Positions 48,466-58,892 of a DNA stretch of 64,000 bases are shown here, in pieces (position 1 is the stretch's first letter; each line of letters begins with the position of its first letter). Under the pieces are notes generated by a model. It was not told where the DNA came from. It worked only from the letters and a program-made list of their open reading frames with translations, and made no database searches. The translations under genes were made by a program, and so were the position numbers. The DNA is from Schizochytrium sp. TIO01 (lineage: Eukaryota; Sar; Bigyra; Thraustochytrida; Thraustochytriidae). The DNA lies in contig SMSO01000005.1 of NCBI GenBank assembly GCA_004764695.1, positions 347,501 to 411,500 on the forward strand, given 5' to 3'.

Positions 48466-48495
48466 TAATAATAGTAATAATAATAATAATAATAA
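48430..48495 (+). repeat. (AAT)n trinucleotide run
   Basis: About 22 AAT units with two interruptions (GAT, AGT). Confidence 0.97.
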
Positions 48496-48899
48496 AGTGC
48501 CGAGGCTGCTGACCAATGAATGTACGTAATAATGGTTCCTTTAGTTGGAGGAACGAAGGAAATCTCGCGAAGGGAGCCTGGAGAAGCCCGTGAAGATGAG
48601 CGCTTTCGGCAAGTTTGCGTCAGATGTGATGCCGTCCAGGGCTCGGAGGGCGGCTGGCTCGGCCTGCGTGTCTCCCTGCTGACCTCCTCGGGAGCTGAAA
48701 GCGAGAAAACTGGAGGCTCCAACTACTCCGCTTCGCAAACGCCTGTTGTTGAAAACAGCGAATCGCGGCGAATTAAATACAGACCAATGATCATTTATTT
48801 ATTTTAGTTTTTTTTTTTTTAGTTTTTTTAATAATTTAATTTAATTTACTGTAATGTAATTTAATGTAATTTGATTTAATCTGATTTAATTAAGAATCG

Positions 48900-50640
48900 C
48901 TCCTCATTGTGTCTGTCTTCTCTCCTCCTTTCGAAAGCAAGGTAACCGAGCATAGGCTAATGCGTAGGCGCGGACAGTAGCGGATTTGGAACAGGCAAGA
49001 AAGAAAGAACGCGGGCAGAGAAAAGAGAACGCGGGCTCAAGCAAGCCAGGGATTGGGATCTTTGGCAGCTCGAGCTCGAGCGAGCGAGCACGCTGCGGAA
49101 GAACGCAATCCGCTCCTCTGCGCCCCGGGGCCGGCGTGGCGTGGCGTGGGCGCCCACGGATACACACACATACACACACACCCTGGAAAGCGGACTTTGA
49201 AGAAGCAGAGCGAGCGAGAGCTATCGATCGCTCAGCCAGATCCGTGCCGCTCTCATGTCTCGCTGGTACTTACTGCCTATTACGAAGAAGGAGAACCCGA
49301 ACCGCCAAGCATGAGCGGGAAGGAACTGCGTGGAGAGCTTGCAGCTGCCCTGCGTGGCCAGCGACAACGTCTTCGAGCATTGCGGGGCCCTTCGCTGGCG
49401 ACCTTGTGGCGAGACTCGCACGCGAGAGCTTGCTAGCTTGCTTGCTTGCTAGCTCGCAGGCATGCATGAATGCGGTTCTTCACTTGCTCGCCAGAGCTAG
49501 CGAGGCTGGAGAACTTGGAGCCCAACCTCGCGTAGGAAAGGGCGACCCGGGCGAGAAGCACCTCCTCCGCGTGGCCGCCGACGGGCAAACGCCCTCTCTC
49601 GGGAAAGTCGCCGACCGAGGTCTGTAGAAGCAAGCTAGCTCGGTCGTCTGTTCGCGACTTCCCCCAAGTCCAGGAGAAGCACGGCAAAGCACGTGTGGCC
49701 AACGCTCGCTGGAAGCGAACCAACCGCACGGAGGCGGACTTGAACGAGGAGCCGCGGCACAGGCCACCACCGCCAGCCAGGCTTGTGGCAGCAGCATTGA
49801 TTGCATCATCCCGAGCTGAGCGCGCGTTCCACTTGCCGCCTCGAGCTTCCCAAACTGCACGAGCCGAGAAGACTCGGAGCGAGACCACCCGCTGCTGCTG
49901 CCGCTGCTGCTGCTGCTGCTGCGTGCCGAGCGGTGGACGACATGACGCCCCGAAGAGGCCAGTCTCCTGCTGCGTGTCCCCAACGCATGAGTGGTGTAGC
50001 TGCTAGCTAGCCAGGGCGAGCGAGCATCTTGAGTTTCCTTCTTGACGGTGGGGAGCAAATCACTCACAGCACTACAGCACTACAGCACATCCATGGCCAA
50101 TCTCGCCAGCACCTGGGGAAGCACCTGCCTCGCGACTCGGGACCCCAAAGGTGCTTGCTAGCACCACCGCTGACGTCAGTGACACGAAGAAGACGAGTGC
50201 ACGATGAATGGATGAAGCAGGAAAGCAAGCAAGCGAACAGGCAGAAGGCGCCACGGCAAACCTGGGTGTGAGCAGCTCTGCCGCAACGGAACTCTGCCCT
50301 GCGGTTCTAGCTAGGTTTGGAGGAGATCAACGCACCCCAAAGCCTTGCTGGCGAGGGGAAACGGCCAGCCGCGAAGCTTGCCGTCGAAGAGACAACTCCA
50401 CGACACACGAGAGCCTCCATCACCTGCCTCGATCGTGGACAGCCACTGCCTCTGACTAGCACGATCGATCGCACAGAAAAAGCCAAGGGCCACCCACCCA
50501 CCCACTCTCGGAAAGAAGCGAACCAAGCGCCGTGAGCAAGCACAACCAAGGGCGAAGCGAGGCCTGTTGGCGAGCGAGGCCTGAGGTTCCTAAGGAGCAG
50601 CCTGCAAGCTTTCCGAGAGCCTGCTCGAATGTCTGTCTCG
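48900..50640. other. GC-rich island without a recognisable gene
   Basis: GC content is much higher than the surroundings and open frames overlap on both strands, up to about 210 codons. The longest need TTG or other non-ATG starts. Short AGCAAGC, CTAGCTAG and CTGCTG words recur throughout. A 42-codon ATG frame at 49311 (MSGKELRGELAAALRGQRQR) is plausible but unsupported. A C-run of about 18 bases lies near 50899 just beyond this island. Confidence 0.45.
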
Positions 50641-50659
50641 ACGGTCGCTGAGTGGCCAC

Positions 50660-50900
50660 ATGGTGAGCTGGGGTCCAGCACCTCCTCGAGGTTCTCTCGA
50701 GATTGGCATTCCAGCGAGTTCCCGACTCCATTCGCGAGTGTGGGGTCAACGTGTCGGCAAGCAAATCTCATGTGCTCGCGTTCCAAACGAAACCTACCTT
50801 TGTTGAACTCTGCACAAACGCATCAGCTTGGTTTGGTGTAACTCTTCGCGCCATTGTGACGGCGGAGGTACAATCTACGCACTGCATACTGTTAGGTACG
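50660..50900 (+). pseudogene. Possible non-LTR reverse-transcriptase remnant
   Basis: One frame, open after a stop near 50661, reads HLLEVLSRLAFQRVPDSIRE, then CGVNVSASKSHVLAFQ, and later VTAEVQSTHCILLGTP. This order resembles the thumb-side part of LINE reverse transcriptases, where a Gly-Leu-x-Val-Asn-x-x-Lys-Thr block is followed by a short strand and a Val-x-x-x-x-Tyr-Leu-Gly block. The upstream catalytic YADD region is not visible, and downstream sequence turns into a C-run and AT-rich DNA. If real it is a truncated, dead fragment; the similarity is from memory and weak. Confidence 0.25.
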
Positions 50901-51690
50901 CCCCCGCCCCCCCCCCCGCAAATTCGTCGAACACACACGTTGCTCTATTTTGTGTTTTTTCATTTCTTCATTTCTTCGTTTCTTCATTTCCTTTTCTTAC
51001 TTGTGGGGGGTCTTCTTCAGCCTTTATGTACTGTTTTTATTACTATTATTAGTATCGTCATTTATTTACTCTAACCGACCTCTAATGACCATTATTAGCT
51101 GGTCTCTATTTTTATTTATATATGTGTGTATATTATTTAATATAAACAACATGAATTTTTAAATGAAATGAAATAAAAATGGAGCAGCCATTCACATTCA
51201 GCTATATTGGGTAAATGGATGCGACAGAAGAGAATCAAGTCTAAACTTCTTGCAGACTGACATTCCGTGCAACGTCGCAATGTCGCAATGTCGCACTATG
51301 GAAGATCATCTCTGATCCATGGGGGTTGATTGCCTTTTGTCACTGAGTCCTGAAATGAAACAAGTTCAAAGCAACCCTGGGGAAATCCGCCTGCGCTCTT
51401 TGCCAAGTTTTAGAACCGTAAGAAGGAGATTGCCCTGAATTTTAAACACGCAGGACATTTTGCGTACAAATCTACCCAAAACCAAACCCTCCGTTAAAGG
51501 CTAAAAAAATAATTCCTTGAGAAAAAAAAGTATTGCAGAAGAGTGTGTATTAGTTGCTCTTTCGAAGGAATGTATGCTTGATCATACGACAATGTTTAAT
51601 CATAATATTCGATTGTATAATATAACATAAAGCCACTAATTAGGAGGAATCTATGTTGAACCCAAACTATATTTAAACCTGAAAGGGATG
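50901..51690. other. AT-rich intergenic, no gene seen
   Basis: Begins with a C-run and a TTCATTTCTTC repeat (50955-50990), then AT-rich unique DNA. Confidence 0.5.
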
Positions 51691-51694
51691 TTTT

Positions 51695-51920
51695 ACAACT
51701 TTTAGAGACCGAACCTTTTAGGAATCTCAGTCCAAAGCATCGTAGATACGTCATTTTATAACGACGGTCATCGTGCAACTTAATTTCAAAAATTGAGGGG
51801 CCTTGCCTCAGAGTATTACAAGCCAAAACTTTTAACGGAAACAGGTTTCTGGGTCCTATCAAAAATGCATCGTAGGGTAAATTGCACATTCTTACAATGC
51901 CGTTCATCGCAACTTCTATA
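51695..51920. repeat. Two diverged copies of a roughly 130-base unit
   Basis: The blocks at about 51695-51785 and 51829-51915 align. Both contain ACTTTT, then GCATCGTAG, then a CGACGGTCATCG or TGCCGTTCATCG string ending in CAACTT. On the minus strand a roughly 100-codon ATG frame (MNGIVRMCNLPYDAF) spans both, so the pair may be a decayed repeat-protein gene. Confidence 0.5.
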
Positions 51921-52129
51921 TTTACAAGAACTCTGCAATGCAAAGTACTGATGACAGAGCTAGACTGCACTCCTTTCGAAAGTAACAGCTTCTTACAAAT
52001 TTGAGAGGTATGAAGAACACAATCAACCGTGTGTCTTAAGAGATATATAAATTATTGTTCCCTACTGCATTAGCATAACAAGAACTTTCAGGACATGCTT
52101 GGTACACTCAGTATCATAGGAGAATCAAC

Positions 52130-53260
52130 TTACAAGTTTATAAGCTATAGAATATAGCCTGAATATGTTATAGAGCATTTACCATATGATATTCATTGTA
52201 AATCATCATCCATTCTAATTTGGATAACCTTCCCTATTTACAAGTAATACAGAAAAAATGACCTTCGAATAAAACAGCTCTTCTGAGTTCCATCTTACGT
52301 GTATTTTAATGCTAGGTATAAAGCATCGCAAATGCTTTGTCGTATGATGGTTAAGGAATTTTTCAAGATAGGCATTCGCTGCTTGTTCCAACTTCTAAAA
52401 GCGAAGGTTAGTGACAACAAAGAAAGGTTGAGAGTCTACAAGAATGTATAAAAGAAGCATATTATAGTGCAATCGTTGGAGAAGAGCGTAGTGCAGGAGA
52501 ATCGCATTAGAAAAAACAAAAAAAACATTTCATCTATGTGTCACCTTAAAGTGTATTACAATGCAATATATGTAGCACTACAAATGCTTTGTTGTATGAT
52601 GGTTGATACACTTTACCAGAAAAGCATGCGTTGCGAAGAGCATCAATTAGGACAGGAGAAGTGAACATTACAAGTTCTGAGTCTATAAGAATGTATAAAG
52701 GAGTCTTCCGCAGTGTAACTTTTGGAGAAGAGCATAATATGGGAGAACCTCATTCAGAAAAAACACTTCTTCTGATTGTCACATTTCAAGTATCATATGC
52801 AATACATATAGCACTAAAAGTAATTTGTTCTATGATGTTTGATGAACTTTTCCGAAAAAGTCTCCATTGCACCAAATTGTAGGCATAGATGGGGAAGTGC
52901 TCATTACAAGTTCTGAGTCTACAAGAATATATAAAGAAGCCTATCAAAGTGCAATTGTTGGAGAAGAGTATTATACAGGAGAACCTCATTCAGAAAAAGC
53001 ACTTCTTCTGATTGTCACATTTCAAGTATCATTATATATGTTACTCTAAGCACCTCATTGAACAGTGGCTGATCAACTATTCCAAACAAGTATCCATCGC
53101 ACTCAAATTGTAGAGTATCACATCGATTAAGACAGGGCAAGTGCTAATACAAGTTTTGAAGTTAAAGGAATTTACAAAATGCCTTGATACTATAAGAGAG
53201 CCTATCACAATGTTGTTCTTGTAGGCTTTCTTCTTGGGAGGACACTTATTGAATGACAAT
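52130..53260. repeat. Decayed tandem array of about 240-base units
   Basis: The word AGAATGTATAAA (or AGAATATATAAA) recurs at 52441, 52688 and 52924, giving periods of 247 and 236 bases. Each unit then contains GTTGGAGAAGAG, GGAGAA, CATTCAGAAAAA, CTTCTTCTGATTGTCACATT, TATGATG-TTGAT and TACAAGTTCTGAGTCTA. A more diverged unit precedes (about 52130-52440) and a partial one follows (about 53150-53260). The two central units are about 85 percent alike. Both strands are partly open across a unit, but periods are not multiples of three, so the present array is not one continuous gene. It is not a CRISPR array: units have no constant spacer. Confidence 0.85.
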
Positions 53261-53275
53261 TGAAATATATGATGC

Positions 53276-53761
53276 TTGCGGAGGTATGAATGAACTAAAG
53301 AAAATCGTTCATGGTTCCTTTAATTTTTCTACATGACAGTAGCAGCATTTGAGACTTTACCTATTCTACTAAGAGGCACAATGCCAAGAGGCTTGGTCCT
53401 GAAAGTTTTCTCCAGAAATATGCACCAGATTTACAAGATTTGCCATGTAATGAGGGCTTATAAAGTAATCTCAATATGATTGATCGCACCAACGATTTGC
53501 AAGGAATACCGTGGTCAATCAAGGGTTCAAGAATTTTTGTGAAAGAGCAATTGTAGAATCTCGTTATATAAACTAAAACAAAGCAACCATATCTAGAGGA
53601 GCTAGCTCATAAAGAACGAGTAACAGTAAGCAATTGTGAAAAAGTATCTGCGAGTTGCTCATATATTGAAACTCGGGATGATTTTTTCAATATTGAGTAA
53701 TATATAGACGAGAAAACAAGTTCAGAGATCGAGAAAATCATCATCAACATCAACACAACAT
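53276..53761. other. Spacer downstream of the Sec14-GOLD gene
   Basis: AT-rich and unique, probably including the 3' UTR of the gene to the right. Nothing else seen. Confidence 0.5.
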
Positions 53762-54985
53762 CTATGCGGAGTCAGAAAAGGTTGCCTTCAGTGGCACAGT
53801 AATGGAAAGCATCCACGAGGCTTTGTTGTCAAAGGTAGCAAGCAAAAAACCATCCTTGACATCTTCGGGCAAAGATTCCGGAAAGCTCACCTCAAAGAGC
53901 CCTGGCTTGTCCGTGCTATAAGCAGATGAAGAAAGTGCTGTCTCAGAAACCTCATGGCCAGATTCAACCGAGGTGGACTCAACACTAGTGAGAAAAGAGA
54001 ACTCAACAGGGGGGATCTCTGTAGAATCACTGCCCTTGACTGGTGAGATCTCCAAGGTTACCTTGCTTCGTGGACCGGTGCGGGTCATCCACAAGGGAAA
54101 GTACTCCGTCTTGCCCGCGGGCACAACCACTTCAGGGCTGTATGCAAGTGGCAAGTGGTCCTCTTCATCGCCCTTCTCAATAAACTCATGCGAATCCAAG
54201 GTTTGCATCTTTTCCAAACGGTGAATCGCACGCGGCTCCACATACTTCAGTAGCTCACGGTGGTAACGCGACTGGAGAAACATAACCTTGTCTAGAGTGC
54301 GTTGGCGTAACGCTACAGAAGCCACCTTCCAAACACCATAGAAGCTTAATGGGGTGTTCACAAAGATTACCTTGCTCGAGGATTCAGGATAGTATGCGGA
54401 CCCAGCCTTCATTACAGTGCTGAGCACCTTCATTGCGCTTGCGTGCTGCACAAGAGAGACACCAAACTTGCTCAGATCGCGAATTTGCACAGTGCGGACC
54501 ATGCGATCAGTCTCCAAGGTCAAAGCATCCAGAAGCTTGGCACGGGTCTCGAAAAATCCGATGTAGTGCTCCAGAATCTTGCGCTCCGGAACTTGGGCCA
54601 GCAGCAACGTTGGGTCTGAAGCGCCAATCACCTCCAGGTGAACCAAATCACCACTGTGGCTCTTACCTGCAATGTACCACGGTCCGTACTCACCAACCTT
54701 GCGGATTTCCTCCCAATGCGGAAAGGAAGACTGCTTGAGGATCTCAACATCCTCAAGGTGCTTCTTACGGAGAGCCTCTACTTCAACATCCGAGCGCCAT
54801 TTAAGCATGTCCTTGTATGCCTTTGCAGCCTTCTCGTTGTCCATGCCATGTGCCTGCAAGAATCTTGTCAAACGGATGTCGGACTTGACATCATCTGGAA
54901 GCTCGTGACCCACATCCTTCTCGTACACTGCGATTGCATCCGACACCAAAGCACGGAGCCCTTCCACGTTTTCTACTGCAGACAT
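53762..54985 (-). CDS. Sec14-like (CRAL-TRIO) protein with C-terminal GOLD-type domain
   Basis: This 407-residue cytosolic protein likely binds and transfers a phospholipid such as phosphatidylinositol and links it to membrane trafficking, as for Sec14 and plant patellins. Residues 5-75 form the CRAL-TRIO N-terminal helical bundle (DIRLTRFLQAHGMDNEKAAK, then MLKWR). Residues 80-260 form the lipid-binding lobe, with YYPESS (198-203) followed by VIFVNTPLSFYGVWK, the usual gate region. Residues 284-407 are a beta-rich GOLD-like domain: VVVPAGKTEYFPLWM, then a disordered Ser/Glu/Thr insert (335-358), then LLATFDNKASWMLSITVPLK, where the FDN-x-x-SW string is typical of Sec14-GOLD proteins. The frame stays open upstream to 55084 only with a GTG start, so the ATG at 54985 is chosen. 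No signal or membrane segment and no intron. Confidence 0.93.
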   Translation of the reverse strand: MSAVENVEGLRALVSDAIAVYEKDVGHELPDDVKSDIRLTRFLQAHGMDNEKAAKAYKDMLKWRSDVEVEALRKKHLEDVEILKQSSFPHWEEIRKVGEYGPWYIAGKSHSGDLVHLEVIGASDPTLLLAQVPERKILEHYIGFFETRAKLLDALTLETDRMVRTVQIRDLSKFGVSLVQHASAMKVLSTVMKAGSAYYPESSSKVIFVNTPLSFYGVWKVASVALRQRTLDKVMFLQSRYHRELLKYVEPRAIHRLEKMQTLDSHEFIEKGDEEDHLPLAYSPEVVVPAGKTEYFPLWMTRTGPRSKVTLEISPVKGSDSTEIPPVEFSFLTSVESTSVESGHEVSETALSSSAYSTDKPGLFEVSFPESLPEDVKDGFLLATFDNKASWMLSITVPLKATFSDSA

Positions 54986-57437
54986 CTTGCCTTTAAAAAG
55001 CCCACACTTGCGCGCTAATGCTGGAAGTGATTGCTCCCCGAGCCCTTCTTCACACCCTTGACCACGTCGCGGGTATGTATCCACGTTGACTCTACACTCG
55101 CAAACGCACCACTGCTAACAGAGATGTGATTGTCTTTGCTGCTTTGTTGTGAACTCGCGTTCGCTACCGCTGGCTCACAGAAGAAAGGGGTGTGCTCAAG
55201 AAAAGTACAATATAAGATTGCACCTCGATTGACCGCCACCTGTCACGCGCGCCAAACCTCAAGCTGGCCACAAACAGGATACCTCTCAAGAGACAGAAAG
55301 AAGTGCAAATTTTGGCGTGGTCTTCTCAGACGCTAACGCAAATCAAGCCACCGCCAAAGCCTTCTTGCAGCGCAACAAGTGGACTCGAACTTCTCAAACT
55401 AGTTGGGTGTTTGCTTCTCGATCCTATTCTTCACCACGCTAAGACTACTGTACGATCACCTAGTTTAAACTCACAAGAGAAAGAAGACAAAAGAAAATAA
55501 GCAAAATCGTTAATACACAAGTATTATATGGAAATAAAGAAAAAAGAAAAATCCACTCCAAATAATATAATAATATGAGGTCTTAAGGGTTGTGAAATGT
55601 AATGCAGCTGGACTTGCACACCTCGCAGCGTACAAAGCGACGGTACTACTGACACTCTTGCCTGAGAAGATGTTCTTGCAGAGTTGCAGAGGCTACTTAG
55701 AAACAGTGAGTGCTTCGGCCTTGCTTGGGATTATGCTTGGTCATAGTCCTTAGTCCAAGTTTGGCCTTTTGTGTTTCCGTTTGTTTATGGTGAAGACGAT
55801 GAACGCTAGCAGAGCCTCCTGTGAAGCTTCAAGACTGACGAATATTTTTATAGAGCAGAGCAACGCTCTGCGGAGCAAGGTGGAGTATTTTCCTGAGTCA
55901 GTGGCAATCCAAAAGACTTACAGGTAACGAAACACGAACTCTAAAGATAAGAAAACGCTGGTCGTAATCTGATTCATTCACGTTAAGCTTGATGGATGTT
56001 CTGGGCTTCTTGTATCGTAGGATAGATAAAACTAAGCAGGTGCTTAGAATGCATCTAGTGAGATTTATCTAGCCGCATTGTAGTGGGGAACACTCTTAGA
56101 CGGGGAAACTAATTTACAAGACTGTTGAACGAAACTTAATGGCAAAAACTCATCCATCAAAGAGGAGAGACGAGATGGAAGCGTGCTTGCGATAGGTTAA
56201 TGGTTGTAACCTGCTCCACACTCACAAATACAAACCTAATATTTGCCAGTAATCGACAAATGCTTGCTTGTGTGCACACAACTTGTACAAAATTAAACAC
56301 TTACTTGGAAGGTATTACTAGGTACATCTGGTGAGGGGTGAACAACCAAATAGTAACCACGTACAAGTTCCACTTGTGCAACATTACCAGCCTAGCAATC
56401 CTATAACTTGGCTAAAAAAGAAACAACCAAAATGTTAGCTGCAATATTATTGGTAATCTCAAACTTAAAGTTGGTCCATGGACCATGCTAGGCAGTAAAC
56501 AATTAAAAACTTTCCGGCAGCTCTATGCATTCAAGATCTAAAGTGTCCAGTGTTTACTTATGCACATATTTTGCAATACCTAACAAGTTTTGCTGTTTCA
56601 GTAGCCTCGCTAGGAGTGGATAGGAAATTTACATCGCCGACCCATTCGCATTTCCATCATCCATTCCGAAAGGGCAATTCTACTTTTGCATATTGAAGGA
56701 TCTGGAAGTCATTTATCAAACACGATCTGCATGGCGACTCTAACGTTGAATCTCACAGAATATTTTCCAGCTCAAACGCATCAACACCAATTCCTCTTTC
56801 AAAACTATTATCCTATTCTAGCAGGAACGTCCGTTTGCTTCTGTGAAAATAATTACATCATTTAGCAATGGAGAGCAGTTTCACTTGTCTTTGAGGCCCA
56901 CTGTGTACAAAGGTTTGAGAAACACCCTCAAAGTAATAAAAGTTCAATTTTGATTGTTTTTCTTATAAACATAACGTAATCAAACTATTTGCTATGTTCC
57001 GTGGGAGATACTGATCCAATTCTGACTACAAATTGAGTGGTGAGATTACTTCGTTCATTACAGTCAGAAAATCAAAGATACGAAATTCTTTAAAGAAAGT
57101 ATCTAACATGACATGATACATGATTAAGTAGATATTAGCACGGGTGATGACACTTCTAGTTAAGAAATACATGGGAACATTATACCTTTACAATAGTCAA
57201 TTGAGAACGAGCCTCCTTTGACCGTGATAGGTTGCTTAACATAACTATAATCGAAGGAAATGGCTCAGAGATTTAGAGCTGGATCAAAACGATAACAGCA
57301 CAAGTGCCTTTCTCGAGTACACTAAGATTACTGTGGCAATCTGATCTATTATTAAATATCTATGTCAGCCTCGCAACTAGTACAGACTATCGGCTTCCTC
57401 GAACGTAGCAGTACGATTTTTCATATGTATATGTCAT
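54986..57437. other. Long intergenic stretch, no gene seen
   Basis: About 2.4 kb. The first 500 bases are moderately GC-rich and should hold the promoter and leader of the Sec14-GOLD gene. The rest is AT-rich and unique, without a usable frame or microsatellite, in contrast to the central block. Confidence 0.6.
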
Positions 57438-58892
57438 TCACAGCCGCGAGGTTGCTGCGTTCGCTTGCATAGCGGTTTGGCCATCGAGACGCTCTAAGAC
57501 GATCCTGTGAGCGCCTGGACGTAAAGAAACAAAATTGTAAGGTCTAACCGTATGACCAATAACGCTTGACAACCGAAAAGTAGAAACCAAAATACCAATA
57601 AATAATTTGGATTCTATGCTTGAAAGTGGGCGGCCTAAACACGCGCGTGGCCCACCACCAAACGGCCTCGGTACTGCGGCATGCCCTTCTACATGTGGGC
57701 ATTCAAATGATCCAGCATCGTGCCCAAAATAACGCTCATCACGATGATACCCATAGAGGCTAAATACAACTTCTTGACCTTTGGGAATCATATATCCTGC
57801 TAAGTCCGTGTCGCGTGAAGGGCATCGCGTAATGGCAGCAACACTCGGCATCAACCTGGCGCTCTCGAGGAATGCAGCTTCTAAGGTCTTCAACCGCTGC
57901 AGTTCTACCCATGAAGGTACTGAGTTATCCCTAAAAAGTCCTGAATTCTTGAGCTCTACGCGTACTCTATCTTGAACGTCTGGATTTTCTGCTAGATGAA
58001 TCAAGCTCCATGATATTGTACTGGAAATGTTTTCGTGACCCATCGTCAGAAATGTTAAGCAGAGGTTTTCTATCTCTGCATCAGACAAGGCAGTATCGTC
58101 ATCTACAAAAAGCTTTACCCATGGCACTTGGTCTTTGGACGCCTCAGAAACAGCAACAGCCTCACTGCGTGCTTTCTGGATGGCTTGTTGAAGTTCCGGC
58201 TTTAGAATTGCCAACGGGCTTGTCGCTGCACCCTGCTCACCAGTCCTCCAGCGTCGGTCTGATAAATCAACAATACGCCAATGCAGAACCATCATGAGCT
58301 CCCGAAGGGCACCCACACGACGTTCGATCCCCTTCCGGTGTCGAAGCCCCTCTAAAGCACCCCAAGGTTCGCCCAAAACTAACTCTGAGATCACATCCGT
58401 CGCTGTGGCACGAATAGCTCGATCAAGAGCAATTGTCTCGTGCTCCATAGTAGGCCGGCCGTTATAGTGGCACCTTGCCAGCCAGAATTCGCGAAGTCGT
58501 AGGGCATGAGCATGCACAACGGTCATTACACGGGTCATGAGCTGCTCATTCACTACTCGCATTGCCACCCCACGTAATCGCCCCTGCAGTGCACCGTCCA
58601 AAGCAATGAGATGCATGGGCACGATTGAAGTGAAGGGTTCTACAGTTTGAGGTCCTTTCAACCAAAGACCAGAATCGTCTCGCAAGACTCTCTCCAAAGA
58701 CTCCTCATCGTGTACGTGCACAGTGGAAACCTCGCCGTCCGAGGCCTGCATAGACACTCTCCATATACGCGGAGAGCCCATAAGGTGCCGTAACTGCGCC
58801 ATGCGCATGAACGGATCCGCCACTTGCGGCCTGTGCGTGGGCTCCACACCCAGCTCTGCCAGCGGGATCTCCTCAAAGGGCAGGACGTCCAT
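57438..58892 (-). CDS. Cytochrome P450, apparently without membrane anchor
   Basis: A 484-residue heme-thiolate monooxygenase of unknown substrate. The heme loop FGGGPRACLG is at 411-420, with Cys418 as ligand. The K-helix ExxR is ESAR (343-346) and the segment AGYMIPKGQEVVFSLYGYHR (365-384) is the usual beta-sheet before the meander. The I-helix reads TFLTMGHENISSTISW (280-295), so the oxygen-activating Thr of the AGxDT motif is replaced by Asn288 and the Ala by Met284. The meander is short and lacks a clean PERF motif. The N-terminus starts MDVLPFEEIP with no hydrophobic anchor or proline hinge, unlike most microsomal P450s; a missing upstream exon could explain this. The ATG at 58892 is the first in frame. 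No clustered partner reductase or biosynthetic gene is visible. Confidence 0.93.
   Translation of the reverse strand: MDVLPFEEIPLAELGVEPTHRPQVADPFMRMAQLRHLMGSPRIWRVSMQASDGEVSTVHVHDEESLERVLRDDSGLWLKGPQTVEPFTSIVPMHLIALDGALQGRLRGVAMRVVNEQLMTRVMTVVHAHALRLREFWLARCHYNGRPTMEHETIALDRAIRATATDVISELVLGEPWGALEGLRHRKGIERRVGALRELMMVLHWRIVDLSDRRWRTGEQGAATSPLAILKPELQQAIQKARSEAVAVSEASKDQVPWVKLFVDDDTALSDAEIENLCLTFLTMGHENISSTISWSLIHLAENPDVQDRVRVELKNSGLFRDNSVPSWVELQRLKTLEAAFLESARLMPSVAAITRCPSRDTDLAGYMIPKGQEVVFSLYGYHRDERYFGHDAGSFECPHVEGHAAVPRPFGGGPRACLGRPLSSIESKLFIGILVSTFRLSSVIGHTVRPYNFVSLRPGAHRIVLERLDGQTAMQANAATSRL

Noticed and set aside
48986-49627. A 213-codon frame in the GC-rich island
   Set aside because: It needs a TTG start, overlaps equally long frames on the other strand, and contains HTHTHT repeat peptides; GC-rich DNA has few stops.
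52130-53260. CRISPR array
   Set aside because: Units of about 240 bases diverge along their full length, with no short constant repeats and no unique spacers, in a eukaryote-like context.
54986-55084. N-terminal extension of the Sec14-GOLD protein
   Set aside because: The extra 33 codons begin with GTG and contain no conserved sequence; the ATG at 54985 fits the domain start.
55300-55400. tRNA-like AGTTCGAGTCC on the minus strand
   Set aside because: The five bases on either side of the loop do not pair, so no T arm forms.
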